DNA of 64,000 nt. Source: Spartobacteria bacterium. Lineage in GTDB: Bacteria > Verrucomicrobiota > Verrucomicrobiia > Chthoniobacterales > UBA10450. The position numbers and the translations under genes are program-made. Where the stretch lies: NCBI GenBank assembly GCA_003167365.1, contig PMTM01000008.1, positions 124,001 through 188,000 of the forward strand, read 5' to 3'. This document shows, in pieces, positions 52,641-60,792 of this stretch; position 1 is the first letter of the stretch; each line of letters opens with the position of its first letter. Under the pieces are notes generated by a model, which saw nothing but the letters and a program-made list of their open reading frames with translations, ran no database searches and was not told the origin of the DNA.

Positions 52641-55600
52641 ATGATCAGAAACATGTTTAAGAAATCAGAATTCATCCGCATCGCTTTCGTAGCGAGCGTC
52701 GGACTTCCTTTATTCATAGCAACGAGCGCCAGCGCTCAAAACCTTCCGGGCGAAGCGACGACGACAGCAGTCGTGGTCACCGGTTCGAATATTCCCACCG
52801 CCGAGGAAGTGACCGCTGAGCCTCTTGATACGGTAACTACGGCGGACATTGACCGCTCAGGAGCGCAAGATGTCTTGACCGTACTGCAAAAGCGCAATCC
52901 GGACTTTGTTGGTGGCGGCAACATCGGCAATACCAACGCGAATATTTCGTCCGGCTTCACTCAGGGCGGCGCAATCATTTCAATCCGTGGCTTGCCAACA
53001 CTCACGCTCTTGGGGGGCCGGCGCGTGGCAGATGATGCGGCCATCGCCACTGGCGGAGCCCAGTTTAGCGACGTAAACCTTTTCCCCACTGCTCTCATTA
53101 GCCGGATCGAAGTCCTAAAGGACGGTGCTTCCACCCTTTATGGATCAGAAGCGGTCGGCGGCGTGGTTAACATCTTTCTTAAAGACGATTTTACCGGCGT
53201 TGATATGGGATATCACTATGGATTTACCGTCGACGGCGCGATTGCGGAACGTAAAGCCTGGGTCATTGCGGGTGTCGGTAATGAAGACACGCATGTCACG
53301 GCGGGCTTCCAATATTACGAAGAAGACCCACTTTTCTCGCGCCAGCGCGATTACTCAGCGGGGACCGGAAAGGGTGGCGTGACTGGGACGATCCCCGGCG
53401 AAGGTATAGACGCTAACGGCCATTGGGAAATACTTGGGTTTAATCCGCTCACCCCATTTGCACCTCCCACTCTAAATTCGCCCTTCGATAACCCAGCGGT
53501 AGTCGCGGGATCGATTACTCCGGCTATGGGATTCGGTGCCTTATCTGGCTCATACAATAATGTTTCAACAGCCTTTATTCATAGTTATGATTTAAGCCAG
53601 GTACCAACAAGCACCCTGGATGTCTCGGACACCAATGCATATGCGTCGTTTTCGCACCAAATCTTCGGCAAGCAGTTGGAGGTTTTTGGAGAATTCCTGT
53701 ATACGCATAACCACAACCTCAGTTTCCTAAACGCCCAGCCGATAAGCAACGCTAGCCAGCCAGCTGTAGTAATACTGGGATCGTTCCGCGTTGATCCGAT
53801 CACCGGCGCACAGGTCGCCGAAAATCGAGGCGCGCCCGCTCCTTACAATCCGTTTAACTCATCGATTGACGGGGCTTCCACAGGTGGTGGCGCCTATACT
53901 CTCATTGCACTTCAGCGTTATAACAATTTCGATCCCCGCACCTTTACGAACGATGGAAGTTTCTATCGAGTTTTGGGCGGCATCAAATCGCAAATCAACC
54001 AGGATTGGTACGCTGAAGTAGCCACTTACTATAGCCACTACAGCATTGATTTCGTGAACGGCGGTCTCGTTAACGCGGCCCAGTTAAACAACCTAATCGA
54101 GTTCGGCAACGGCAGCGGCCTCGCCCCCACCGCCACCAGCAACCCCGGCGGCTACCTCGACTTTTTCGCGGTCAATCCATTGGTGGGGGCGTCCGCAATC
54201 CCAATGTCTGAGTTCTCGACAATCTTTGGAGAAGACATCCGTAAACAGGATTCCTACCAAAGGGATTTCGATGCTAAGATTGTCGGATTTCCTATAACTC
54301 TTCCAGGCGGCCCTCTTGGTGTCTCTGTCGGCACCGAATACCGAATTGAAGGGTTTAAGGTTAGTGACTCGCTCGAGGATTTCATTGGTTCAGTTCCGAT
54401 CAAGGAAATCAACCGCGGCCGATTTATTGATTCTTTCTACGGTGAGCTAGCCATTCCTGTCGTGGGGTCGGAGATGAATATTCCGGGCATCTATAACCTA
54501 AATATAGGACTTTCCGGACGCTACGATCATTACGAAGGAATCAGCACCGACTCAAAAATTCCGAAGTACACTCTGCGGTATCAACCGATCAAAGACCTGA
54601 CCCTGCGTGGGACGTATTCGAACTCCTTTGTTGCGCCCACTCTGTATCAACTCTATGGCCCGGTTTCCGAGGGCTTTTCACCTACCCTTGACTTTGGCTT
54701 CGGGCCTGAGGACCAAGCACAGGTCGAGTCCGGTTCCAACCCTAATCTTACGCCTGCTACGGCGGAGTCCTACACCGCGGGTTTCGTCTATAGTCCGCAC
54801 TATGTCCCTGGTTTGACCTTCACGGTCGATTATTTCCGTACGCTGGAACAAAATATTGCCACCCCGATCGGCGGCGGCGTTATCCTAACCAGCGTTGAGA
54901 ACCTTGGATCGGCCTCGCCGTATTACAGTCTGGTGGCAGAGGGCAATTTCCCAGGCCAGCCTGGGGCGCATCCGGTTACTGGGCCAGGACCTAATAATAG
55001 CGGAGGTTTGCATAACCATATGCTTACGACCTTCTATCTCGATGTAGTACAAAACATTGGTGCTTTTCGGGTGGAGGGATTTGACCTCACTGCGCATTAT
55101 GACGTGGACTTGCAGCGCTGGGGGCAACTGGAGCTCGGCATTAACTCGGTTGTTTTCACCAAGCAAGATGAAAGGCTTAACGCGCAGAGCCCCTATTTTA
55201 ACGTCTCCGGCTTGATCCAAGCGGAAGGCGCTGACGCCACTCCCGATTACAAGATTACGTTCCTTGTCGAACATCGTTGGCAGGGATTTGTGCTGTCTCT
55301 GAATGTTAACTACATTCCTGAGGTGCTAAATTCCGTGGGGCAAGATCCGTCACAGGTAGACCAAAGTACACTTACTCCAGTCAACGCCTTCTGGACCATG
55401 GATGGTCGCCTGTCGTATACGTTTCATGAAACGGCGGCCCCAGGCGCCGCGGTTGATGCCAAAGACGCCAAGGATGGAAAGAGTGTTGCTGCCGCCGCTC
55501 CCGGATCGCTCAGCCCGCTCCAGAAGATGCTGGATAACACCACGCTTACGGTCGGATGCAATAATATGTTCAACGAGCAACCGCCTACCGTGACAGGCGA

Positions 55601-55676
55601 TAATAGCAACACAAGCTTGGAAACCTACGATCCTTACGGCCAATTCGTTTACTTCGAGATCAACAAGAAGTTCTAA
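52641..55676 (+). CDS. TonB-dependent outer-membrane receptor
   Basis: This is a substrate importer of the outer membrane. A signal peptide (FVASVGLPLFIATSASAQ) is followed by a plug domain with VVVTGSNIPTAEEVTAEPLD, GGAIISIRGLPTLTLLGGRR and RIEVLKDGASTLYGSEAVGG. A 22-strand-type barrel follows, ending VYFEINKKF with the terminal Phe. The start at 52641 is chosen because the ATG at 52629 contains the GGAG that serves as its ribosome site. A low-complexity DAKDAKDGK insert lies near residue 940. There is no SusD gene beside it. The substrate is unknown. Confidence 0.92.
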   Translation: MIRNMFKKSEFIRIAFVASVGLPLFIATSASAQNLPGEATTTAVVVTGSNIPTAEEVTAEPLDTVTTADIDRSGAQDVLTVLQKRNPDFVGGGNIGNTNANISSGFTQGGAIISIRGLPTLTLLGGRRVADDAAIATGGAQFSDVNLFPTALISRIEVLKDGASTLYGSEAVGGVVNIFLKDDFTGVDMGYHYGFTVDGAIAERKAWVIAGVGNEDTHVTAGFQYYEEDPLFSRQRDYSAGTGKGGVTGTIPGEGIDANGHWEILGFNPLTPFAPPTLNSPFDNPAVVAGSITPAMGFGALSGSYNNVSTAFIHSYDLSQVPTSTLDVSDTNAYASFSHQIFGKQLEVFGEFLYTHNHNLSFLNAQPISNASQPAVVILGSFRVDPITGAQVAENRGAPAPYNPFNSSIDGASTGGGAYTLIALQRYNNFDPRTFTNDGSFYRVLGGIKSQINQDWYAEVATYYSHYSIDFVNGGLVNAAQLNNLIEFGNGSGLAPTATSNPGGYLDFFAVNPLVGASAIPMSEFSTIFGEDIRKQDSYQRDFDAKIVGFPITLPGGPLGVSVGTEYRIEGFKVSDSLEDFIGSVPIKEINRGRFIDSFYGELAIPVVGSEMNIPGIYNLNIGLSGRYDHYEGISTDSKIPKYTLRYQPIKDLTLRGTYSNSFVAPTLYQLYGPVSEGFSPTLDFGFGPEDQAQVESGSNPNLTPATAESYTAGFVYSPHYVPGLTFTVDYFRTLEQNIATPIGGGVILTSVENLGSASPYYSLVAEGNFPGQPGAHPVTGPGPNNSGGLHNHMLTTFYLDVVQNIGAFRVEGFDLTAHYDVDLQRWGQLELGINSVVFTKQDERLNAQSPYFNVSGLIQAEGADATPDYKITFLVEHRWQGFVLSLNVNYIPEVLNSVGQDPSQVDQSTLTPVNAFWTMDGRLSYTFHETAAPGAAVDAKDAKDGKSVAAAAPGSLSPLQKMLDNTTLTVGCNNMFNEQPPTVTGDNSNTSLETYDPYGQFVYFEINKKF

Positions 55677-55701
55677 GGCGAAACTCCGATAGTTAATTCC
55701 G

Positions 55702-55732
55702 CAGCGGCCGAGCCCGAAAGGCTCGGCCGCTG
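55702..55732 (+). terminator. Terminator of the TonB receptor gene
   Basis: A perfect 13 bp stem (CAGCGGCCGAGCC with GGCTCGGCCGCTG) closes on a CGAAA loop, followed by TTGCTTTG. It starts 26 bp after the stop codon. Confidence 0.8.
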
Positions 55733-56064
55733 TTGCTTTGAGGGTGGACTGGAACGTGAGGGAATGCCGCTTTGCATTTCCTTCGACCGATAGCTGTTCC
55801 GCAACGCGGCGGTGCGTTTAAGTGGAGGCGCAGGTCGAGGGTGGCGGAGGGAGATCTCCCTCTGGTTCCTACGCATATCCTGTGGCGCATTTTCACCCAG
55901 GGACGATCCAATCTTGTGCTTTCCCTGGTGAGCTCTTGTCTCCAGTTCTCCTCTGCGTCCGACGTCCCCTTCTCTTGGGCACCTCCGATTGGTCGAGATT
56001 GCAATTTTTGCAATTTGACCTTGCCGCAACGAGTTTGCACTATCAGCAGAATAATCCAGGCACT
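55733..56064. other. Gap with no supported gene
   Basis: These 330 bp lie between the TonB receptor terminator and a small secreted protein. An open frame runs through it into the next gene, but its residues do not look coding. Nothing else is recognisable. Confidence 0.4.
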
Positions 56065-56547
56065 ATGAAGAAATTTTGTTTCACAGCACTGCTCGCTATC
56101 GGCGTGGCGCATTTAGCATTAGCACAGGACGCGGCGTTTGGCGGCCTTGAGAAGATCATGGATCACGACACCTACGAAAGGGCGGGTCTTGGTAAACTCA
56201 CCAGTGATGAACGGGCCATATTGGATGGATTTATTAGAGATTATGTAGCGGGAAAACAAAAAGACGCCGCCGCTGTAGCTTCCACGGAGGCTGTAGATCG
56301 TGCCGTGAAAGAGCGGAAGGTGCGTCCCCCGGAGGTCATCGAAAGCAACATTGTCGGCACTTTCAAGGGCTACGGGCTAAGAACGGTTTTTCGCCTCGCA
56401 AACGGGGAATCGTGGAAGCCTACAAACGCGGACATAGTTACACATTCGTCCATCGAAAATCCAAAAGTGGTTATTTATCGGGATTCATTTGGATATAAGA
56501 TGTTTATCGAAGGTGTTTCAACTGTAAGGGTTATGCGCGTGGAGTGA
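56065..56547 (+). CDS. Secreted protein of unknown function, 160 residues
   Basis: The start MKKFCFTALLAIGVAHLALA gives a typical signal peptide cleaved before QD. The mature protein has a helical N-terminal half (LEKIMDHDTYERAGLGKLTS) and a beta-rich end (NIVGTFKGYGLRTVFRLANG, then VVIYRDSFGYKMFIEGVST) that could be a small beta-barrel. I recognise no family. It is separated from its neighbours by long gaps, so it is probably transcribed alone. Confidence 0.65.
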   Translation: MKKFCFTALLAIGVAHLALAQDAAFGGLEKIMDHDTYERAGLGKLTSDERAILDGFIRDYVAGKQKDAAAVASTEAVDRAVKERKVRPPEVIESNIVGTFKGYGLRTVFRLANGESWKPTNADIVTHSSIENPKVVIYRDSFGYKMFIEGVSTVRVMRVE

Positions 56548-56789
56548 CTTACGGCCTCTCGGACCAAATAAACGCATTTCTGCATGCTCCATTTTCCTTA
56601 TAAGGCTGACCGAAGCCGCAGGAGTGAATTAGAATGAAGGTGGGAGTTCCCGCTGAGATCGGGGGGAAAGCATGAAAAGAACCGAGTCACTGAGGGGCCG
56701 GTTATCGGCATCCGGATGTGAATCCTTTGTCATAATGCCTTTGCGCTTCATCGCAAAGGCCGAGTTCCTGGCTTCGTTCCAAAATATTC
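56548..56789. other. Gap with a strong hairpin, no gene seen
   Basis: The region is G-rich around 56640-56690. It contains a 9 bp perfect hairpin (GCCTTTGCG 56737-56745 with CGCAAAGGC 56752-56760). No T-run follows. It may be a remnant of a mobile element or a structured RNA; I cannot assign it. Confidence 0.35.
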
Positions 56790-56818
56790 TTGCCATAGGA
56801 ATAATTTACAATTATCCT
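56790..56818 (+). promoter_or_regulatory. Promoter of the small secreted protein at 56827
   Basis: TTGCCA (56790-56795) and TATCCT (56813-56818) have a 17 bp spacer. The predicted transcription start falls within a few bases of the ATG at 56827, so the mRNA may be leaderless. Confidence 0.5.
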
Positions 56819-56826
56819 TGACACAT

Positions 56827-57165
56827 ATGAAACTAACATCATTCGTTCGGACATCTCTTGCCGGAGTCGCCTGCATGAGTTTCATGCTCGGCGCGGCGGT
56901 AGGAGCACCAATCGGGTCCAAAGATAAAAGCAAGGACTCGACGCAAAAGGATCAATTGAAAAGCGCGGTCGTGAAACCAAGAGCTATTTGGGTTTATGTG
57001 ACCGATAGTCGCATTCCGCAGCGCGTTGTCGTTAGGGGCCAGCAGGTAGACAGCGCATCGCCGATATACGTCGTGCAGGGAGGTGAACTCTTACGCAACG
57101 GCGGAACCTCTGTCTACGGCATGCTTTCCCTCGACCCGAGCATAACTACTCATCGGACGCGCTAG
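56827..57165 (+). CDS. Small secreted protein, 112 residues, unknown
   Basis: A signal peptide (FVRTSLAGVACMSFMLGAAV) precedes a charged stretch (SKDKSKDSTQKDQLKSA) and a beta-rich end (RAIWVYVTDSRIPQRVVVRG, then QQVDSASPIYVVQGGELLRN). No family is recognised. The SKDKSKD stretch recalls the DAKD-type segments in the TonB receptor and the discoidin-like protein of the same region. No ribosome site is visible, consistent with a leaderless message. Confidence 0.6.
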   Translation: MKLTSFVRTSLAGVACMSFMLGAAVGAPIGSKDKSKDSTQKDQLKSAVVKPRAIWVYVTDSRIPQRVVVRGQQVDSASPIYVVQGGELLRNGGTSVYGMLSLDPSITTHRTR

Positions 57166-57184
57166 GAGGCCGGACGAACCATCG

Positions 57185-57690
57185 CTAGATTGATCTGATT
57201 GGCGGGTCCACTGCTCTTGAAGCCGTGGACCCCGGGAATGATCGCTCCTTCAGGCTTGACTGGAGTAAAGCGAGAAGGATCCCGTTTGCGTTTTTCACCC
57301 CCAACCGGGTGACTTGTTGCCCAAAGGCGGAGGACACTGATCGAGGGCGTCGGAAACTTTCCCGCTTACGCCTGGCAGCAAACTCTTTCTCAGCGTCTGC
57401 GTAGCCGAACGAGCTATGCGGGCGACATTTATTGTATTCCACGCGCCAGCTTACCAGGATGGCGCGTGCTTTAGCGAAAGTGCCAAAGATCTCCCCGTTT
57501 TAGGCACTGACGCGCAGCTCGTCCTGGAAGCTTTCGATGTGGTGATTTCCCAGGATTGACCGACCGGATTTAGAGGGTCTTAATCTCTCGCTCTTTGAAC
57601 CAATCCTAGATGGCGCAGGCGATAAAACTCCGGCCGCTGTCGCTACGCAAGTGCTCAGGCTCTCGATCGCTGTGCATGCAGACGAGCGTT
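57185..57690 (-). pseudogene. Decayed IS3-family transposase (orfB C-terminal part)
   Basis: On the minus strand the pieces of an rve-type DDE transposase are in order: LRSDSGRSFIACAI, a stop, DWFKEREIKTL, another stop, then after a frame change HIESFQDELRVSA, a stop, and FAKARAILVSWRVEYNKCRP continuing HSSFGYADAEKEFAAR. These match the IS3 orfB pattern (RSDNG-EF, KTLYI-PG-PWEN-YIESF, YN-RPHSSLG). At least three in-frame stops and one frameshift make it inactive. The N-terminal half and orfA are not recognisable. Confidence 0.85.
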
Positions 57691-58584
57691 TTCATGACGA
57701 CTCGTAATGAAATAGAGAAGAATGGCTTCGTCGTCCGTCGCGATAGCCTCTTTAAGGAGGATGGAACCGAGAGTTGCCTTGGCCTGCGTATTCGTGGCGG
57801 TCTTACATTTTGGACTAATGGAAAATCTGACGGAAACGCCTTTTCGACGCGAATACACAAAGTGATGAGCGGACTCATTGGCGTAATTCTCCATCCGAAA
57901 GCTACCAAGCCGCTTGTCCTTCGGCTTGGAACGGGCAGCATCGCGGGATGGGCTCGCCGACGTTCCATTCATGGAGCGCGTGGACGTCGTCGAATTTAGA
58001 AGATGCGGTATTGAAAGTTGAGAATCTTTGTCCGGCGCTGAATCGAAACGCCTCTCGAATCCAAAGATCCATCGCGCGAGCCTTGAGACCACGCAGGCTT
58101 TAGCGAATCATGCGAAAGGTCATCGCCGCTTTTGAGCGAGATATTCCCTGGATCGTGAGTTTCTCGAGGTTCGTCTAAACTGCTATCGGGTGCCAGGCGA
58201 TCCGCGCGGGTCCGAAAAGCGGATTGCGAGCTTCCTCTCAGTTTTTGAAGGTGGAACCCGAACGGCTAGATTCCTTCAACCTAGCGCCGTTCGTACCTTC
58301 CGAATTGAATTTCGGTCTTTGCCAGCGAGGTACCTTACGGTGTCAGTGTTTCTGATATCGCCTTGTCGGATTGTGCATCAAGGGTGGACACAATTGGTCC
58401 CGATGAAAGCCTCTGGCGGACGGTTGCTGTAGCGAGCGACCATTGCAAAGGAAGCTCCTCGGATCCTCGGAATCTGACAGGGCGGGCAGGTCCACGATCT
58501 CCTCAAGCTCGCTGTCTGGCACGGCTGGTGCTTATAGCAAACATTATTACAATGATTACCATAAGTATATCTCCTTACGCTACT
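57691..58584. other. Non-coding debris around the IS remnant
   Basis: About 890 bp without a supportable gene. Open frames here have no recognisable sequence and overlap on both strands. It probably contains unrecognisable ends of the inserted element. No clear inverted repeat or target duplication could be found by eye. Confidence 0.4.
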
Positions 58585-59134
58585 ATGAAGAAAGTTGGTC
58601 TGGTTATCCTCGGACTGATCTGCCTTTCATCGATTTCCTGCCTTGCCGGATCACTTTTCCTTAATGTGGCCGCGACTCCTTATGATCGGCAAATGACGAG
58701 AATCCGTCCAGCTCTGTTCTCGAAAGCGAACGAAAGCAAGCAGGATCTCTCATTGGGCTTGGTGAACCAATGGATCGGGGATCTCCGAGGTATTCCGTAT
58801 GGATTTTCGCAAGAATGGAAGACTCCCCACGAGGTTTACACCGGTGGAGCAGCTGATTGCAAAGGGAAAGGCCGTGGCGCTCTATGAAAAAATGCATGCG
58901 CACGGTGCGGACAATCTTCGTCTTGTTATCGGAAGACGGACGGCGTCCAACGCCAAGACACACGCATGGGTGGAGTGGAACACAGCGAACGGGACCTATA
59001 TGCTAGATCCGACATTCAACTGGTCGGCGTGCTCTCCGGCTCAGCTAGGGAACAACAGCTATATCCCGCTTTACGCGTACGCCGGCAGTCGAAAATATCG
59101 CGCTGCTTCGGCCGCTCTATACGCGAAGAACTAG
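58585..59134 (+). pseudogene. Secreted transglutaminase-like cysteine-protease-fold protein, interrupted by a frameshift
   Basis: The first frame starts MKKVGLVILGLICLSSISCL (signal peptide) and reaches IPYGFSQEWKTPHEVYTGGA and DCKGK, where the Cys (residue 92) is the expected nucleophile. It then runs out of homology. The next frame continues exactly from there: AVALYEKMHAHGADNLRL, then THAWVEWNTANGTYMLDPTF, with the expected His and Asp. One extra base in the purine run at 58861-58870 explains the break. Either a recent mutation or a sequencing error is likely, since the codons on both sides look intact. Confidence 0.8.
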
Positions 59135-59313
59135 CTCGAATAGGATAGCGGCCATCTTGTTAGGCCGGCAAAGAAATTAAGACATTCCGAAAGTTTGCAA
59201 TTCTTCAGTGCGAGTTTCAGTTTGAGCGGGATTGCTCGCCCAGCACGAAAAATTGAGATTGGCGTTCGGCGACAGTAGGCGGCAAAAAGTTACGACTAGG
59301 CTGAAGATTTGTG

Positions 59314-59343
59314 TTGCAAACGGCGAGGCGGATAGTCTATCAT
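59314..59343 (+). promoter_or_regulatory. Promoter of the discoidin-like secreted protein gene
   Basis: TTGCAA (59314-59319) and TATCAT (59338-59343) are separated by 18 bp. Transcription would start about 15 bp before the preferred ATG at 59366, which has GGAA upstream. Confidence 0.5.
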
Positions 59344-59365
59344 CCTTTTTGTAGCTATGGAAATT

Positions 59366-60697
59366 ATGAGCGCATATACTTCTCGTCTAGTCAAAATCTG
59401 CGGTTTCGGTTGCTGTCTTGCTTTGAGCACTTCTGGGTTGATCGCAGCAGATTTGGTTCTCCAAAGGGTCCCGCCACTCACCGTTGAGCAGGCGCCGGCT
59501 TATCCCCAAAATCTCGCCCGCTATGATTGTGGCGCGCAAGTAGAAGCCGCACCGCAAAGCAATCCAATCGCGAATTTGCATCTAAATTCAAAGTTGGAAA
59601 GTCGAGAGGCCACTCTTTTGTGCGCCGATCCTACGGTTGATTATGCGCTGTCCAGCGGCAAAACAACCTTGATCGTGTCTTTGTCGAAAATTGAGAACAT
59701 CGACAAGATTTCATTTCTGAACAGTGGGGCAAAAGGAAACCTGATCATTGCGACGGCGAACGCAAAACTTCCGACCAATAGCCCACAGTGGCACGACGTT
59801 TCGAATCAAGAGCTAACTCCCGATTCGGTAAAAGCGAAAATCGGTCCGGCCGAAGCAAAGTATGTCAGGCTCACCTTTGATGTAACTCAATCCGGCCAGA
59901 TCGCCGGATTGGGAGTTTATTCCGCCGCAGCTGTCTCGGATTTTACAATGCCGCGGGCGCGCAAACTTGCCGTCGCTGACAAGTCCGAGAACATCGCGTT
60001 GATTGGTTACAACGTGACCGACTTGCACGCGAAGGCGCGCGCACTCTATGTCAGTTCGGGCGACGATCTCAAGCAGGCGAATAACATGATCGATGATCAA
60101 CCGGCAACGAGTTACAGCTTTGCCGCGAATGACGCCATGCCTACCGCTGTGGTTGATCTTGGAAAGCCAACGGCCTTGCGTCGTATTTCTGCTATTTATT
60201 CGCCGCGACAGGGAAGCGTCGATTTCTATGTTCTCCAATCCTTGCCTGGCGGCGAGATGACGAGTTCTTCTGGCGTAGACAATTCGCCGCGGACTCTGCG
60301 TGTTAATGACGTGGGTCAAAAGAATTTGCAACCAGTTGGCTCGGTAACCGATAACGGCACAGGCCGCGCGGCGATCGATTTCCCAGCGACCACTGGCCGA
60401 TACATCATGGTAAAATGGAATTCGACTGTGCAGCAGGACGCCTCCTTTTCAGTGGCCGAGATTGCCGCTTTCGGAGGAGGAAATCAATCGGCCAACTTGA
60501 TGGCTTCGAATGCAAGCGGAACTGGTCGGAGCGAAATTGAATCCGATGGTAAGACGGTCCAAGACGGCAAAGATGCAAAGGATTCCAAGGATGTTCCCGC
60601 AGAAGGTCCGGAACCTCCCGCAGAAGGTCCTCCGCCTACACTTCCGGATCCGCCACCGTTTACTTTCGTTCCTGAGATACTTCCCAATAGCGAGTAG
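59366..60697 (+). CDS. Secreted protein with discoidin (F5/8 C)-like domain and acidic/proline-rich tail
   Basis: A signal peptide (FGCCLALSTSGLIAA) precedes two beta-sandwich-like regions. The second (NNMIDDQPATSYSFAANDAM, AVVDLGKPTALRRISAIYSP, TTGRYIMVKWNST) has the pattern of a galactose-binding/discoidin-like domain. A low-complexity end contains DGKDAKDSKD and a proline-rich stretch (PAEGPEPPAEGPPPTLPDPP). The short start at 59366 has a ribosome site and the ATG at 59357 is 3 codons longer. It probably binds carbohydrate or surfaces outside the inner membrane. Confidence 0.72.
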   Translation: MSAYTSRLVKICGFGCCLALSTSGLIAADLVLQRVPPLTVEQAPAYPQNLARYDCGAQVEAAPQSNPIANLHLNSKLESREATLLCADPTVDYALSSGKTTLIVSLSKIENIDKISFLNSGAKGNLIIATANAKLPTNSPQWHDVSNQELTPDSVKAKIGPAEAKYVRLTFDVTQSGQIAGLGVYSAAAVSDFTMPRARKLAVADKSENIALIGYNVTDLHAKARALYVSSGDDLKQANNMIDDQPATSYSFAANDAMPTAVVDLGKPTALRRISAIYSPRQGSVDFYVLQSLPGGEMTSSSGVDNSPRTLRVNDVGQKNLQPVGSVTDNGTGRAAIDFPATTGRYIMVKWNSTVQQDASFSVAEIAAFGGGNQSANLMASNASGTGRSEIESDGKTVQDGKDAKDSKDVPAEGPEPPAEGPPPTLPDPPPFTFVPEILPNSE

Positions 60698-60711
60698 GAT
60701 CGATCTCTTTT

Positions 60712-60754
60712 AAAAAGCCCGTCCTTCGGAATGATACCGATCGACGGGCTTTTT
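60712..60754. terminator. Bidirectional terminator between convergent genes
   Basis: AAAAAGCCCGTC (60712-60723) pairs with GACGGGCTTTTT (60743-60754). The flanking A and T runs give a U-tract in both directions, so it ends both the discoidin-like gene and the phosphatase-like gene. Confidence 0.88.
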
Positions 60755-60792
60755 GTTTTTCGGCTCAACGGTCGCCGCTTCGCGGACGAGGC

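Noticed and set aside
58858-58873. Programmed ribosomal frameshift in the transglutaminase-like gene
   Set aside because: The purine run does not form a slippery heptamer in the reading frame, and a simple one-base indel explains the break.
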